The notes below the pieces were generated by a model. The model was not told the DNA's origin and made no database searches. It was given only the letters and a program-made list of their open reading frames with translations. A DNA stretch of 64,000 nucleotides from DASPLX01 sp035627375 (lineage in GTDB: Bacteria; Pseudomonadota; Gammaproteobacteria; Burkholderiales; Burkholderiaceae_D): the NCBI GenBank assembly GCA_035627375.1, contig DASPLX010000043.1, positions 164,081-228,080 on the forward strand, read 5' to 3'. Each line of letters opens with the position of its first letter. The first letter of the stretch is position 1. The position numbers and the translations under genes are program-made. Below, piece after piece: positions 53,242 to 61,637 of this stretch.

Positions 53242-55490
53242 GCCGCCTGCCTCAAGGCAAACCGCTCGTGAGAACCGATGCGGGCGGCGACGCGTTCATG
53301 CTGACGCAGTCTCGACGCGTCCAGCAGCATCCGTCCCGCCCATCGATAGATGTTGAAATCCCGCACCAGGGCGCGCATGCTGCGCATGCGTTCCCGCTGC
53401 TCGGCATGCGGCATCTTCAGCGCGTAGTAGATCGCGTCCGCGATCTGTTCGATGTGATACGGATTGACGATCAATGCTTCATGCAACTCCCGTGCGGCGC
53501 CAGTGAATTGGCTCAGGATCAGGGTTCCGCGCTCGTCGTCGCGTGCCGAGACGAATTCCTTGGCGACCAGGTTCATGCCGTCGTGCAGACTGGTGATCAG
53601 GCAGGCGTCGCAGGCCCGATAGAACTCGATCAGCGCCGAAGCATCGTGATGCTCCGCCTTCAGGCGAATCGGGCGCCATGCGCCGGTGGCAAAACGTTCG
53701 TTGATACGCTGGGCTGTGGCGTGAACCTTGATCTCCAGGCTCTGGTACTCTTCGAGCGCCGAACGCGTCGGCGCCGCGATCTGCACGAGCGTCGCCTTGC
53801 CGATCAGTTCCGGATGCCGTTCGAACAACAGTTCCATTGCCTGGAATCGTTCCGGGATGCCCTTGGTGTAGTCGAGCCGATCCACGCCGAGCACCATCAA
53901 ATGATCGGACGGCATGCGCAGCGATTCCCGTATCTTTCTGCGGCAATCCGTCACCGGCAGCCAGCGGCGTGCCTCGTCGCCGGGCCAATGAATCGAGATC
54001 GGATAATGCTCGACGCGGGTGCGCCGGCCGCCGTAGGACACGGTCGAGTGATCGTGCTCGATGCGCGTCTCCAGGAAGCGGTCGACCGTTTCAAGGAAAT
54101 TGTTGCAGTGATAGCGGGTCTGGAATCCGAGAATGGTGCTGCCCAGCAGTCCTTCCAGGATCTGATCCCGCCACGGGCAGATGCCGAACGATTCCGGGTT
54201 GGGCCAGGGAATATGCCAGAACGTGATGATGGTTGCGCGCGGCAGACGCTCGCGTATCAGTTTCGGCAAGAGCGCGAAGTGATAATCCTGCACCAGGACG
54301 ACCGGATTGTCGGTGCGCGCCTCCTCCACAACCGCATCGGCAAAGCGCCGGTTGACCTTGACGTACTGCTCCCAGTCGCTGCCCCGGAAGACGGGGCGGA
54401 CGTGCGCGATCAGGCAAAGCGGCCACAGGCCTTCGTTCGCGAAGCCCTTGTAATAACCCTGTTCCTCCTCTTTCGTGAGCCAAATGCGGCGCAAGGTATA
54501 GGCCGGGTCGTCCGGAGGGACGGCGACATGATCCATGCGGTCCACGGTATCGCGATCGGCAGAACCGCTGCCGTGCGCGATCCAGGTGCCGGAACAGGCC
54601 CGCATGACCGGTTCGACGGCGGTGATCAAGCCGCTGGCCGGGCGCTGCACTTCGATACCGTTCTCGGTATCGGTGTGGATATATGGCTCGCGATTCGATA
54701 CGACGATCACCTCGTCGCCGGACAGACTCTCGTGCAGCAATTGGCGCAAGGTATCGGGCGACCAGTCCAGCGTACTGGCGTCGCGCTGCCGCTGTTCTTC
54801 GCCCAGTGCGCGCAGCAATGCATGAAAGTCTCCGACCAGCGGCTGAACCTCGGCCTGGTATTGGTTGAAGGGACGCACGATACCTTCGCCATGCAGCATG
54901 GCGCGCACGCCGGCAATCCACCCGCGCCAGCTCAGATGGGCCATGAATACCGTGATCAGCGATACGATTCCGGCAAGAACTCCGAACAGCACGATGACGT
55001 ACTTGCGCGTGTCAGAACTGCGCCGGACAACGAAGCTCATGTCATGCACCAGCAGCAAATCGCCGATGCGTTGCCCGTCGAATTCCACGGCGCGCTTCGC
55101 CAGATGGAGAGGGCCGTCCGGCAGTTGAATCAGGGATTGCGTCCGCCCGTCCGCATCGGCCGGCAACTCGCACTCCAGGGTCGCCGGCATTGTCCTGGTC
55201 TTGTATTGAATCCTGCCGGCGGGGTCGCAAAACGCCAGCGCATACAGCCGCTCGTCCTGGATTGCCTGGGCAAACAATGCATCGATCTTGCCGCGAGCAT
55301 TCCGCCGTACCATGTCGGACAGAGGTTCCGACAGCGTCTTGGCGACGAGTTGCGAGCGGATATCGAGATCGCGGACAAACCAGTGCAAGGTGAGATTGTC
55401 GATCAACGGAACCACCAGGTAAGCCAATGCCGACAATGCAAGCAAAAGCGGAATCAGGAACTTCGACGACAATCTCAATGAGCGCAGCAT
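53238..55490 (-). CDS. otsA: Membrane-anchored trehalose-6-phosphate synthase fusion
   Basis: The protein has 750 residues, some 280 more than usual OtsA. The first 250 look like a sensor module: helix 1 (FLIPLLLALSALAYLVVPL), a periplasmic domain of about 140 residues, helix 2 (YVIVLFGVLAGIVSLITVF) and a HAMP-like linker. From about 260 it is a GT20 synthase: VIVVSNREPYIH, LVQDYHFALLPKLI, FWHIPWPNPE, VDRLDYTKGIPERFQA and TSLHDGMNLVAKEFV. It joins UDP-glucose and glucose-6-phosphate. A PmrA-like box lies about 60 nt upstream of the start, so it may be a target of the local regulators. Confidence 0.88.
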   Translation of the reverse strand: MLRSLRLSSKFLIPLLLALSALAYLVVPLIDNLTLHWFVRDLDIRSQLVAKTLSEPLSDMVRRNARGKIDALFAQAIQDERLYALAFCDPAGRIQYKTRTMPATLECELPADADGRTQSLIQLPDGPLHLAKRAVEFDGQRIGDLLLVHDMSFVVRRSSDTRKYVIVLFGVLAGIVSLITVFMAHLSWRGWIAGVRAMLHGEGIVRPFNQYQAEVQPLVGDFHALLRALGEEQRQRDASTLDWSPDTLRQLLHESLSGDEVIVVSNREPYIHTDTENGIEVQRPASGLITAVEPVMRACSGTWIAHGSGSADRDTVDRMDHVAVPPDDPAYTLRRIWLTKEEEQGYYKGFANEGLWPLCLIAHVRPVFRGSDWEQYVKVNRRFADAVVEEARTDNPVVLVQDYHFALLPKLIRERLPRATIITFWHIPWPNPESFGICPWRDQILEGLLGSTILGFQTRYHCNNFLETVDRFLETRIEHDHSTVSYGGRRTRVEHYPISIHWPGDEARRWLPVTDCRRKIRESLRMPSDHLMVLGVDRLDYTKGIPERFQAMELLFERHPELIGKATLVQIAAPTRSALEEYQSLEIKVHATAQRINERFATGAWRPIRLKAEHHDASALIEFYRACDACLITSLHDGMNLVAKEFVSARDDERGTLILSQFTGAARELHEALIVNPYHIEQIADAIYYALKMPHAEQRERMRSMRALVRDFNIYRWAGRMLLDASRLRQHERVAARIGSHERFALRQAA

Positions 55491-55550
55491 CTCCGGCTTC
55501 CTCCTTTTCCTTCAAGACCGATCCGGGCGGCTACATCTTGCCTGAGGACA

Positions 55551-55567
55551 CTTAGGCGGGTCTTAAA
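55551..55567 (-). promoter_or_regulatory. PmrA/QseB-like box upstream of the OtsA fusion
   Basis: On the minus strand: TTTAAG-ACCCG-CCTAAG, then 12 nt ending GCA, then AGATGT (55533-55538) as the -10 element. Spacing and the GCA match the other sites. Orientation and distance fit expression of otsA and otsB. Confidence 0.65.
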
Positions 55568-55603
55568 GCGGAAGCGGCGAACCGATCGATCTGCGTTCCG
55601 AGG

Positions 55604-56719
55604 TTATTCGCGGAAGCACCGGATTGCCATATCGACCATGCCTTGCGCGCTTCCGCTGGATGCATATTCACGTCGTAAGCGGGAGGCGTCGCTGCCCATG
55701 TGGGCGGCGTGATAGACATGATCGAGGGCCGCCATGCTTCCCAGCGCTTCCGCATGCGGTTCGATGCGACGCACGGTGGTGAGGATATCTTCACGCATCG
55801 GCAGCGTCTCGTGGCTCTTCGGATGCACGAAGGTGCCGTCCAGGCCGAAGCGGCAAGCCTGGAAGCGGTTGTAGTTGTAGACCAGGTAATCGTCTTCGGC
55901 CGGCGGCGGTTCGTTCCGCTCCAGCAGATGGCGGCATAGCGCCTGCAGATAGCAGGCCAGGGCCGCGGCCCGATCCACCGTCAGCGGCGTATCGCAGACG
56001 CGCAGCTCGATCGTGCCGTATTCCGGCTTGGGCCGGATATCCCAATAGAAGTCCTTCATGCTCTTGACGATGCCGGTGTCTTCCATGCGCGTGAAATAGC
56101 CTTCTACAAATTCCTCCCAACGCAGGAGAAATGGCGCGCGCCCGCTCAAGGGAAAGGCGAACACCGAATTGAGCCGAGCCGAGTTGAACAGCGTATCGCG
56201 ACCTTGCACATAGGGCGACGAAGCCGACAGCGCGATGAAGTGCGGTATATAGCGGTTCAATGCGTGCAGCAAAAACATTGCGTCGTCACCGGACGCGCAG
56301 CCGATGTGGACATGCTGCCCGAAGATCGTGAACTGCTTCGCGAGATAACCGTATAGCGCCGACACTTCCTTGAAGCGCGGCTTGGAAAATATCTTGCGTT
56401 CCGACCAATCCTGGAACGGATGCGTACCGCCGCCGCAGACGCCGACGTTGAGCCGGTCGCCGGCGTCGACCAGTGTGTCGCGTATCTGACGCAACTGGCT
56501 GAGTAGATCGCCGTGACGCGAATGCACGTCGGTCGAGACCTCGATCATGCTTTCGGTAATTTCGGGCACGACATGTCCGGGAAAGGGCTTGCGCAAGAGT
56601 AGGTTCAGCATGTCCGGACTGGCATCGACGAGATCGAAATCGGAAAGGCTCACGAGCTGCAGTTCCAGTTCGACGCCGAGCGTAAGCGGCTGCGAGGTCT
56701 TGAAGGCTTCGAGCGGCAT
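55604..56719 (-). CDS. YbdK-type carboxylate-amine ligase (GCS2)
   Basis: The 371-residue protein belongs to the glutamate-cysteine ligase 2 family. Marks are LTLGVELELQLVSLSDFDL, ITESMIEVSTDVH, GTHPFQDW, GQHVHIGCASGDD and YGTIELRVCDTPL. The enzymes join an amine to a carboxylate with ATP; E. coli YbdK has weak glutamate-cysteine ligase activity. It follows the CPA2 antiporter by one base, so the two are coupled. Start at 56719. Confidence 0.87.
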   Translation of the reverse strand: MPLEAFKTSQPLTLGVELELQLVSLSDFDLVDASPDMLNLLLRKPFPGHVVPEITESMIEVSTDVHSRHGDLLSQLRQIRDTLVDAGDRLNVGVCGGGTHPFQDWSERKIFSKPRFKEVSALYGYLAKQFTIFGQHVHIGCASGDDAMFLLHALNRYIPHFIALSASSPYVQGRDTLFNSARLNSVFAFPLSGRAPFLLRWEEFVEGYFTRMEDTGIVKSMKDFYWDIRPKPEYGTIELRVCDTPLTVDRAAALACYLQALCRHLLERNEPPPAEDDYLVYNYNRFQACRFGLDGTFVHPKSHETLPMREDILTTVRRIEPHAEALGSMAALDHVYHAAHMGSDASRLRREYASSGSAQGMVDMAIRCFRE

Positions 56720-56720
56720 G

Positions 56721-57917
56721 TCAGTTCTCCGTCGGTTCCGGCGCTTCGCCGGCAGCGAGTAGGGCACGTTGCATCAGGATCGGGCCGAGCAATTCGAGTA
56801 TCAGGGTCGCCGCGCCCAAGGCGGCAAGCTGCCCCGGCATTTCGATGCCGATGTAACGCGCTTGCTCCAGCAGAAGGAGCACGAACACGGACATCGGCAT
56901 CAGCGCGAATCCGGTCAGGATGCCTTTGCGCCAGGTGATGCCGCTCACGCGGGCGAACAGCAGGACCGACAACGTCTTCGCTCCCAAACGTGCGGCGATC
57001 AGTACCAGACCGAGGCCGATGCCGGCCGCAACATGTCGCCATTCGAGGGCGGCGGCCACGAACACGAACAGCAGCACCGCCAGCAAGTCGCCGAGCGCGC
57101 CGAAATTCCGCTGCGCCTGGTTCAAGGCCACGCGCCGATGGCGCGCCATCAGGCCGAACGTGAGCGCCGCCAGCACCGGCGAGAGCTTGAGAGCATGCGT
57201 GAGCATGACAAGCAGGATGACGGCGAGCGCAAATGCGACTGTTGCGTCGTGGCTCAGGCGGCCGAGTTGACGCAAGATGCCCGGCAGCACGATCCCGAAC
57301 AATGCGCCGAGACCGGCCGACACGAGCAGTACGCCCAGGCTGTTTGAGACTGCTTGCCACAGGCTGCCGGAACTTTGGAAAATCCACAAACCGAGGACCA
57401 CCTTGAACGTGAACACAGCCAGCGTGCAATTCAGGGCGGACAGATGCAGCACGCGCTCGGTCACCTGGCCGGAGCTGCGCAACTCGTTCACGATGCGCAA
57501 CACCGCCGCCGGCGAGGTCGACATCGCGAGCGAAGCGGTCAGCAGCGCATCGACGGCCGGCATGCCGAACCACTGTGCGGCCAAATAGACTGCGGCAAAC
57601 GTGCAGGCCGATTCGACCACGCCTGTCACTGCAATCCACGGATTGAAGCGCAGCCATTTCAGATTGATGCGATAGCCGAACTCGAACAGCATCAGGCCGA
57701 AGGCAATGTTGGCAAGCAGCATGACGGCGCCTTGGCCGGCCAGCGTCAATAGACCGGTTTGCCCCAAGGCGAAGCCGACGATGCCGTAGATGCTGATGCG
57801 GGGCAAGCCGCTCCAACGATGGCCGAACTCGCCGGCGAACCACGCCAGCGCGATCGCGGCGGGCCAGCTGAGCTCGGCGGCAAGCGGCCGGAGAAAGAAC
57901 CAGAAATCCGTCGGCAT
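56721..57917 (-). CDS. CPA2-family cation/proton antiporter
   Basis: This integral membrane protein has 398 residues and about twelve helices. It has the Kef/CPA2 pattern ANIAFGLMLFEFGYRINLKW, SLAMSTSPAAVLRIVNE and LAALTFGLMARHRR. No C-terminal TrkA-N regulatory domain is present, so it is shorter than KefB/C. GGAGG precedes the ATG. It lies 125 nt after the terminator of candidate small RNA 2 on the same strand, which leaves open that that RNA acts as a leader. Confidence 0.82.
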   Translation of the reverse strand: MPTDFWFFLRPLAAELSWPAAIALAWFAGEFGHRWSGLPRISIYGIVGFALGQTGLLTLAGQGAVMLLANIAFGLMLFEFGYRINLKWLRFNPWIAVTGVVESACTFAAVYLAAQWFGMPAVDALLTASLAMSTSPAAVLRIVNELRSSGQVTERVLHLSALNCTLAVFTFKVVLGLWIFQSSGSLWQAVSNSLGVLLVSAGLGALFGIVLPGILRQLGRLSHDATVAFALAVILLVMLTHALKLSPVLAALTFGLMARHRRVALNQAQRNFGALGDLLAVLLFVFVAAALEWRHVAAGIGLGLVLIAARLGAKTLSVLLFARVSGITWRKGILTGFALMPMSVFVLLLLEQARYIGIEMPGQLAALGAATLILELLGPILMQRALLAAGEAPEPTEN

Positions 57918-58040
57918 CGGCACCTCCGAAAGAATTGCGCGCGCAGCGTTCGCACCGGCGTCGATGCGGGCAACTGGCTGGCGGCAGGTTAAGCAAATGT
58001 CCGGCAACGGAACCGGCCGGAAACCGGTTGCTCCGGAATT

Positions 58041-58074
58041 GATAAAAGACGCTCCCTTCTCCAAGGAAGGGAGC
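58041..58074 (-). terminator. Rho-independent terminator of candidate small RNA 2
   Basis: On the minus strand, GCTCCCTTCC-TTGG-AGAAGGGAGC (58051-58074; nine of ten stem positions pair, one C-A mismatch beside the loop) is followed by GTCTTTTATC. The stem matches the one at 6864-6887. Confidence 0.78.
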
Positions 58075-58186
58075 AAAATCGGGCGGATCGCACTACTTGC
58101 CCTGAACTGATCGCTACTCAGTTGCCTCGGCGGCCGGAAGTTCTACTCCGGTTGTCTTGCCGGCCAAATTCGATATCCATCGCGGA
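58041..58186 (-). ncRNA. Candidate PmrA-type-regulated small RNA, copy 2
   Basis: About 140 nt on the minus strand run from a predicted start after the box to the terminator. The order of blocks TCGAAT, AACCGG, CTTCC, CCGAGGCA, GAGTAGCGATCAGT, GATCCGC and terminator is the same as in copy 1 (6757-6897), while bases between differ. Such a pattern suggests selection on an RNA. Here the next gene downstream on the same strand is the CPA2 antiporter, so it may alternatively be an attenuated leader. Confidence 0.5.
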
Positions 58187-58209
58187 TATCCGGATAGTGC
58201 ATCAAGACG

Positions 58210-58226
58210 CTTAAGCGAACCTTAAC
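58210..58226 (-). promoter_or_regulatory. PmrA/QseB-like box driving candidate small RNA 2
   Basis: On the minus strand: GTTAAG-GTTCG-CTTAAG, then 12 nt ending GCA, then CTATCC (58192-58197) in the -10 position. It corresponds to the box before candidate small RNA 1. Confidence 0.65.
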
Positions 58227-58277
58227 CGGCTGCCGCATTGTCGATTCGCCAAGCGTTTCAGAATTATTACGGAAAGG

Positions 58278-59609
58278 CTAGCGAAGCTGGTCCGGTTCGG
58301 TACCATCGGGACGGCTTTCCACGACGGCATTCGGTTTGGGTGTGGCAAGCACCTTGTCGATGCGCAATCCGTCGAGATCGACGATTTCGAAGCGCCAGCC
58401 GTCCCATTCACATTGATCTCCTGTCTGCGGAAGTTTGCCCAGGAGCAGGGTCGCCATGCCGTTCAACGTGTTGTACCGGCCGCGCTCTTCTTCCGGTACG
58501 TTCTCCAGATTCAGCCTGTCTTTCAATTCCGGGATGGGAATCAGGCCATCGAGCAGCCACGATCCGTCTTCACGCTGCACCGCCCACGAGTCTTCCGCGC
58601 GGTGCGTCTTGAATTCCCCGGTAATGGCTTCCATCACGTCTTGCAAGGTGACGATACCTTGCATTTCGCCGTATTCATCGACGATGAATACCATCTGTAC
58701 ACCGGTGTTCTTGAATTCCTCGAGCAACTCCATGCCGGTGAGTGATTCCGGCACATAGACCGCCGGCTGCAAATGCTCCGTCAGCTCGAGCGGTTCGCCG
58801 CGCAAAGTCTGCGCCAGCATCTCGCGGGCATTGGCCACGCCCAGGATACTGTTCCAGCCGCCGCGCACGACTGGAAAACGGGAATGCCGGGTCGCCTCGA
58901 AGCGCTTCAAATTGGCTTCCAGGCTTTCATCGGCATCGAAATAGACAACCTCGCCGCGCGGCACCATGAGCGAGGCGATCTGGCGGTCGTCGAGCCGGAA
59001 GACATTGCGCACCATTTGATGCTCTTGCCGCTCGATGATGCCGGCCTCGGAACCTTCTTCCAGCATCAGATGAAGCTCCTCTTCCGTCAGCATCTGGCGG
59101 CCGGCAGTCTTGATGCCAAACGTGCGCAACACCAGTTGCGTCGAACCGGAAAGAAAATGAACGAAAGGCTTGGTCAGCGTCGCCAGCAGCAGCATCGGCC
59201 GAGCCGCCAGGCGTGCCAGCGGCTCGGGATTCAACTGGCCGAGCCGCTTGGGCACGAGTTCGCCGAGTACGATGGAAAAGTAGGTGATGGTCAGGACCAC
59301 CAATCCCGTCGCCAGGTATCCGGAATAGGGGGCCGGCATGCCGAGGGACGTCAGCCAGATACTGAAAGGGCCGGCCAGCGTTGCCTCGCCGACGATGCCG
59401 TTCAATATGCCGATCGACGTGATGCCGATCTGGATGGTGGAGAGGAATTTGTTTGGATCGTCCCCCAATTCAAGAGCCGCCTTGGCCGCGCCGTCGCCGG
59501 CGTCCGCCAATTTTTGCAGGCGCGCCCGACGCGCAGTCACCAAGGCGATTTCGGACATCGCGAAAATGCCGTTTAAGAGGATCAATCCGGCGAGTATGGC
59601 TATTTCCAT
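58278..59609 (-). CDS. CorC/HlyC-type CNNM transporter with CBS pair
   Basis: This membrane protein has 443 residues. An N-terminal CNNM (DUF21) domain with four helices (GLILLNGIFAMSEIALVTAR) is followed by two CBS domains (ASLMVPRGEVVYFDADE and VQMVFIVDEYGEMQGIVTLQ) and a C-terminal CorC_HlyC domain (DGWRFEIVDLDGLRIDKV). Relatives are linked to Mg2+ or Co2+ efflux. It lies 103 nt downstream of response regulator 2 on the same strand, in the place of the kinase in copy 1. Confidence 0.88.
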   Translation of the reverse strand: MEIAILAGLILLNGIFAMSEIALVTARRARLQKLADAGDGAAKAALELGDDPNKFLSTIQIGITSIGILNGIVGEATLAGPFSIWLTSLGMPAPYSGYLATGLVVLTITYFSIVLGELVPKRLGQLNPEPLARLAARPMLLLATLTKPFVHFLSGSTQLVLRTFGIKTAGRQMLTEEELHLMLEEGSEAGIIERQEHQMVRNVFRLDDRQIASLMVPRGEVVYFDADESLEANLKRFEATRHSRFPVVRGGWNSILGVANAREMLAQTLRGEPLELTEHLQPAVYVPESLTGMELLEEFKNTGVQMVFIVDEYGEMQGIVTLQDVMEAITGEFKTHRAEDSWAVQREDGSWLLDGLIPIPELKDRLNLENVPEEERGRYNTLNGMATLLLGKLPQTGDQCEWDGWRFEIVDLDGLRIDKVLATPKPNAVVESRPDGTEPDQLR

Positions 59610-59711
59610 TTGCTCAAGCACCTAGGTGTACAGATATCGATGAATGGGAATGTTATCGGTCGGCGGGGAGTACGACGCCATCTACGGCGCCATGCCTGCA
59701 TGGGGGAGGGA

Positions 59712-60368
59712 TCAGCTTTTCCCGACCATGTAGCCGAGCCCGCGCACGGTGGCGACGAATTGCTGGCCGAGTTTCTTGCGCAAGCCGTGGATGTAGACTT
59801 CGATCGCATTGCTTTCCACTTCGCCCGACCAGCCGTACAGGCGCTCTTCGAGTTGGGCGCGCGACAGGATCGCGCCCGGACGGGCCAGCAAGGCGTCGAG
59901 CACGGCCCATTCGCGCGCGGAAAGCACGACTTGGTCGCCAGCGACAAGGACTTGACGCGTCTCGAGATTGACGCTGACATCCCCAGTCCTGTACACGATG
60001 GCGTTGCCGCGGGCGCGCCGCACCAGCGCGTGGAGGCGCGCAATCATTTCTTCGAGATCGAACGGCTTGACCAGATAGTCGTCGGCGCCGGCATTGAGGC
60101 CGAGCACGCGTTCCGGCACGGTATCGCGGGCCGTCAGCACCAGCACCGGCGTATGGTTGCCGGCAGCGCGCAAGCTGCGCAATACATCGATGCCATCCTT
60201 GTGCGGCAATCCAAGATCGAGCAGTACGGCATCGAATGCTTGCGCGCACAATGTTGGTTCGACAGCCGAACCATCCCGCACCCAGTCGACGTCGATGCCT
60301 TCGCCATTCAACGCGATCTGGATGTTTTCACCGATCATGCGGTCGTCTTCGGCGAGCAGGATTTTCAT
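59712..60368 (-). CDS. OmpR-family response regulator, PmrA/QseB-like, copy 2
   Basis: This protein has 218 residues and the same architecture as the regulator at 4727-5383, with phosphoacceptor Asp51 and Lys in YLVKPFD. The C-terminal DNA-binding half is almost identical, including the recognition helix in SGEVESNAIEVYIHGLRKKL, so the same DNA sites are expected. No kinase gene is adjacent, so it may be phosphorylated by the kinase of copy 1 or work without one. AGGA precedes the ATG, and a PmrA-like box lies 50 nt upstream. Confidence 0.92.
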   Translation of the reverse strand: MKILLAEDDRMIGENIQIALNGEGIDVDWVRDGSAVEPTLCAQAFDAVLLDLGLPHKDGIDVLRSLRAAGNHTPVLVLTARDTVPERVLGLNAGADDYLVKPFDLEEMIARLHALVRRARGNAIVYRTGDVSVNLETRQVLVAGDQVVLSAREWAVLDALLARPGAILSRAQLEERLYGWSGEVESNAIEVYIHGLRKKLGQQFVATVRGLGYMVGKS

Positions 60369-60420
60369 TACCACAGTCCTTTGTGAGTGCCTCTGTGCGG
60401 TTGCATATTGCACAGCGAAT

Positions 60421-60437
60421 CTTAGGCGAATCTTAAA
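60421..60437 (-). promoter_or_regulatory. PmrA/QseB-like box upstream of response regulator 2
   Basis: On the minus strand: TTTAAG-ATTCG-CCTAAG, then 12 nt ending GCA, then ATATGC (60403-60408) as the -10 element. It resembles the site before copy 1 (TTTAAG-ATTTG-CTTAAG, then ATATTC). It lies between the divergent regulator and winged-helix genes. Confidence 0.7.
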
Positions 60438-60462
60438 TTCTGCGGTTTGGCAATAATCTGGC

Positions 60463-60479
60463 GTATCCTACGCGCATTC
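60463..60479 (+). promoter_or_regulatory. Conserved 17-bp leader/promoter block of winged-helix gene 2
   Basis: GTATCCTACGCGCATTC is identical to the block at 4534-4550 on the minus strand, at the same distance from the ATG. TATCCT may be the -10 element. Confidence 0.5.
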
Positions 60480-60501
60480 AATATTTCTCGGGTTAGGAAG
60501 T

Positions 60502-60891
60502 ATGGATCGGGTCCCTATTCCCGACGACGTTGCGCGTTTCATTCTTCTCGGAATTCCCTCGGTTCCCTATCTGGAGGCAATACTGCTATTGCGGCGGGAG
60601 CGCGGCGTTGCTTGGGATGCCAAACGCGTGGCGCAGCGTCTCTATTTGACGGAAAAGGCCGCCCAGGCTCTGCTTATCGAACTGCATACAGCCGGGTTGG
60701 CGGACTGCGTATATGGTCAAGCGAACCTCTATCGCTATCGGCCCAAATCGGAAGAACTAGGAGAAATGATCGATCGGCTCGAGCAAGCCTATGCCGGCAA
60801 TCTGATCGACGTCACCAATCTCATTCATTCCAGAACCAACAAGAAGGCACAGCAATTCGCGGACGCCTTCATCTGGCGAAAGGATTCCTGA
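60502..60891 (+). CDS. Winged-helix-like hypothetical protein, copy 2
   Basis: The 129-residue paralog of the gene at 4121-4510. Conserved segments include IPSVPYLEAILLLRRE, AQRLYLTEKAAQALL and EMIDRLEQAYAGNLI. The pattern is that of a small helix-turn-helix regulator, without a recognised family. It overlaps the following small membrane gene by one base (TGATG), so here it heads a three-gene operon, unlike copy 1. Confidence 0.75.
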   Translation: MDRVPIPDDVARFILLGIPSVPYLEAILLLRRERGVAWDAKRVAQRLYLTEKAAQALLIELHTAGLADCVYGQANLYRYRPKSEELGEMIDRLEQAYAGNLIDVTNLIHSRTNKKAQQFADAFIWRKDS

Positions 60892-61148
60892 TGGCAGCTG
60901 TCATTTACCTGCTGTGCGCCTTCACCGCATTCGCCTGTGCATGGCTGATCTTGCGCAGTTACACCAGAAGCCGGCGTCCCTTGCTGCTGTGGAGCGGCTT
61001 GTGTTTTGCCGGCATGTTCCTGAACAACGTGATTCTGGTGATTGATCGCCTGGTCGTGCCGCAAATCGACTTGTCGACATGGCGCCTGTCCGTGGCTTTG
61101 ATTGCATTGCTGTTGCTGCTGTACGGCTTGATCTGGGAGGAGGAATGA
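60891..61148 (+). CDS. Small membrane protein, DUF5985-like
   Basis: The 85-residue protein has three helices: VIYLLCAFTAFACAWLIL, LLLWSGLCFAGMFLNNVILV and VALIALLLLLYGLIW. The pattern fits DUF5985, which often occurs as tandem pairs. The start overlaps the stop of the winged-helix gene. Function unknown. Confidence 0.7.
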   Translation: MAAVIYLLCAFTAFACAWLILRSYTRSRRPLLLWSGLCFAGMFLNNVILVIDRLVVPQIDLSTWRLSVALIALLLLLYGLIWEEE

Positions 61149-61411
61149 TGCACTTGAACGCCATACTGACCGGCGCGATTGCCATGGCTTCCCTGGTCGC
61201 GAGCCTGTTCTTTCTCCGCTTCTGGAGAAGCACACGGGATCGCTTCTTCCTGTATTTTGCAATGTCGTTTGCGCTCGAAGCGGCGAACCGCATGGCGCTC
61301 GGCATGATGTCCCTGGAAAGCGAAAACGGACCGGTCTATTACCTCATTCGCCTGATGTCCTATGGATTGATCCTGTTTGCCATCCTGCAAAAGAACAGAC
61401 GTCCAAATTAA
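61145..61411 (+). CDS. Small membrane protein, second DUF5985-like gene
   Basis: The 88-residue protein has three helices, with FFLRFWRSTRDRFFLYFAMS and LIRLMSYGLILFAIL. It overlaps the previous gene by 4 bp; GGAGG lies 4 nt before ATG 61145 and 7 nt before ATG 61148. The two small proteins probably form one membrane complex. Function unknown. Confidence 0.7.
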   Translation: MMHLNAILTGAIAMASLVASLFFLRFWRSTRDRFFLYFAMSFALEAANRMALGMMSLESENGPVYYLIRLMSYGLILFAILQKNRRPN

Positions 61412-61637
61412 TGCCACTGAACGGATATCGCATTCCTGGAGTAACACGGACATCGGCCAATCCGGCAGCAGAAGCAAAGCAGAAGCAATCCTGGATCGGG
61501 AATTGCATGCTCTGCTAACGAATCAACTGAGAAATCCGTATGTTCAGAGTTTCGAAGAGATGAATCTCTCATAGTCATCGATTGCGAGCGCTCATCGTGG
61601 TATTTGCCATGCTTGCTGCTACTCCGGCCACAGGGAG

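Noticed and set aside
53268..55481. Plus-strand open frame of 737 codons antisense to the OtsA fusion
   Set aside because: It mirrors the GT20 gene and lacks motifs or a ribosome site.
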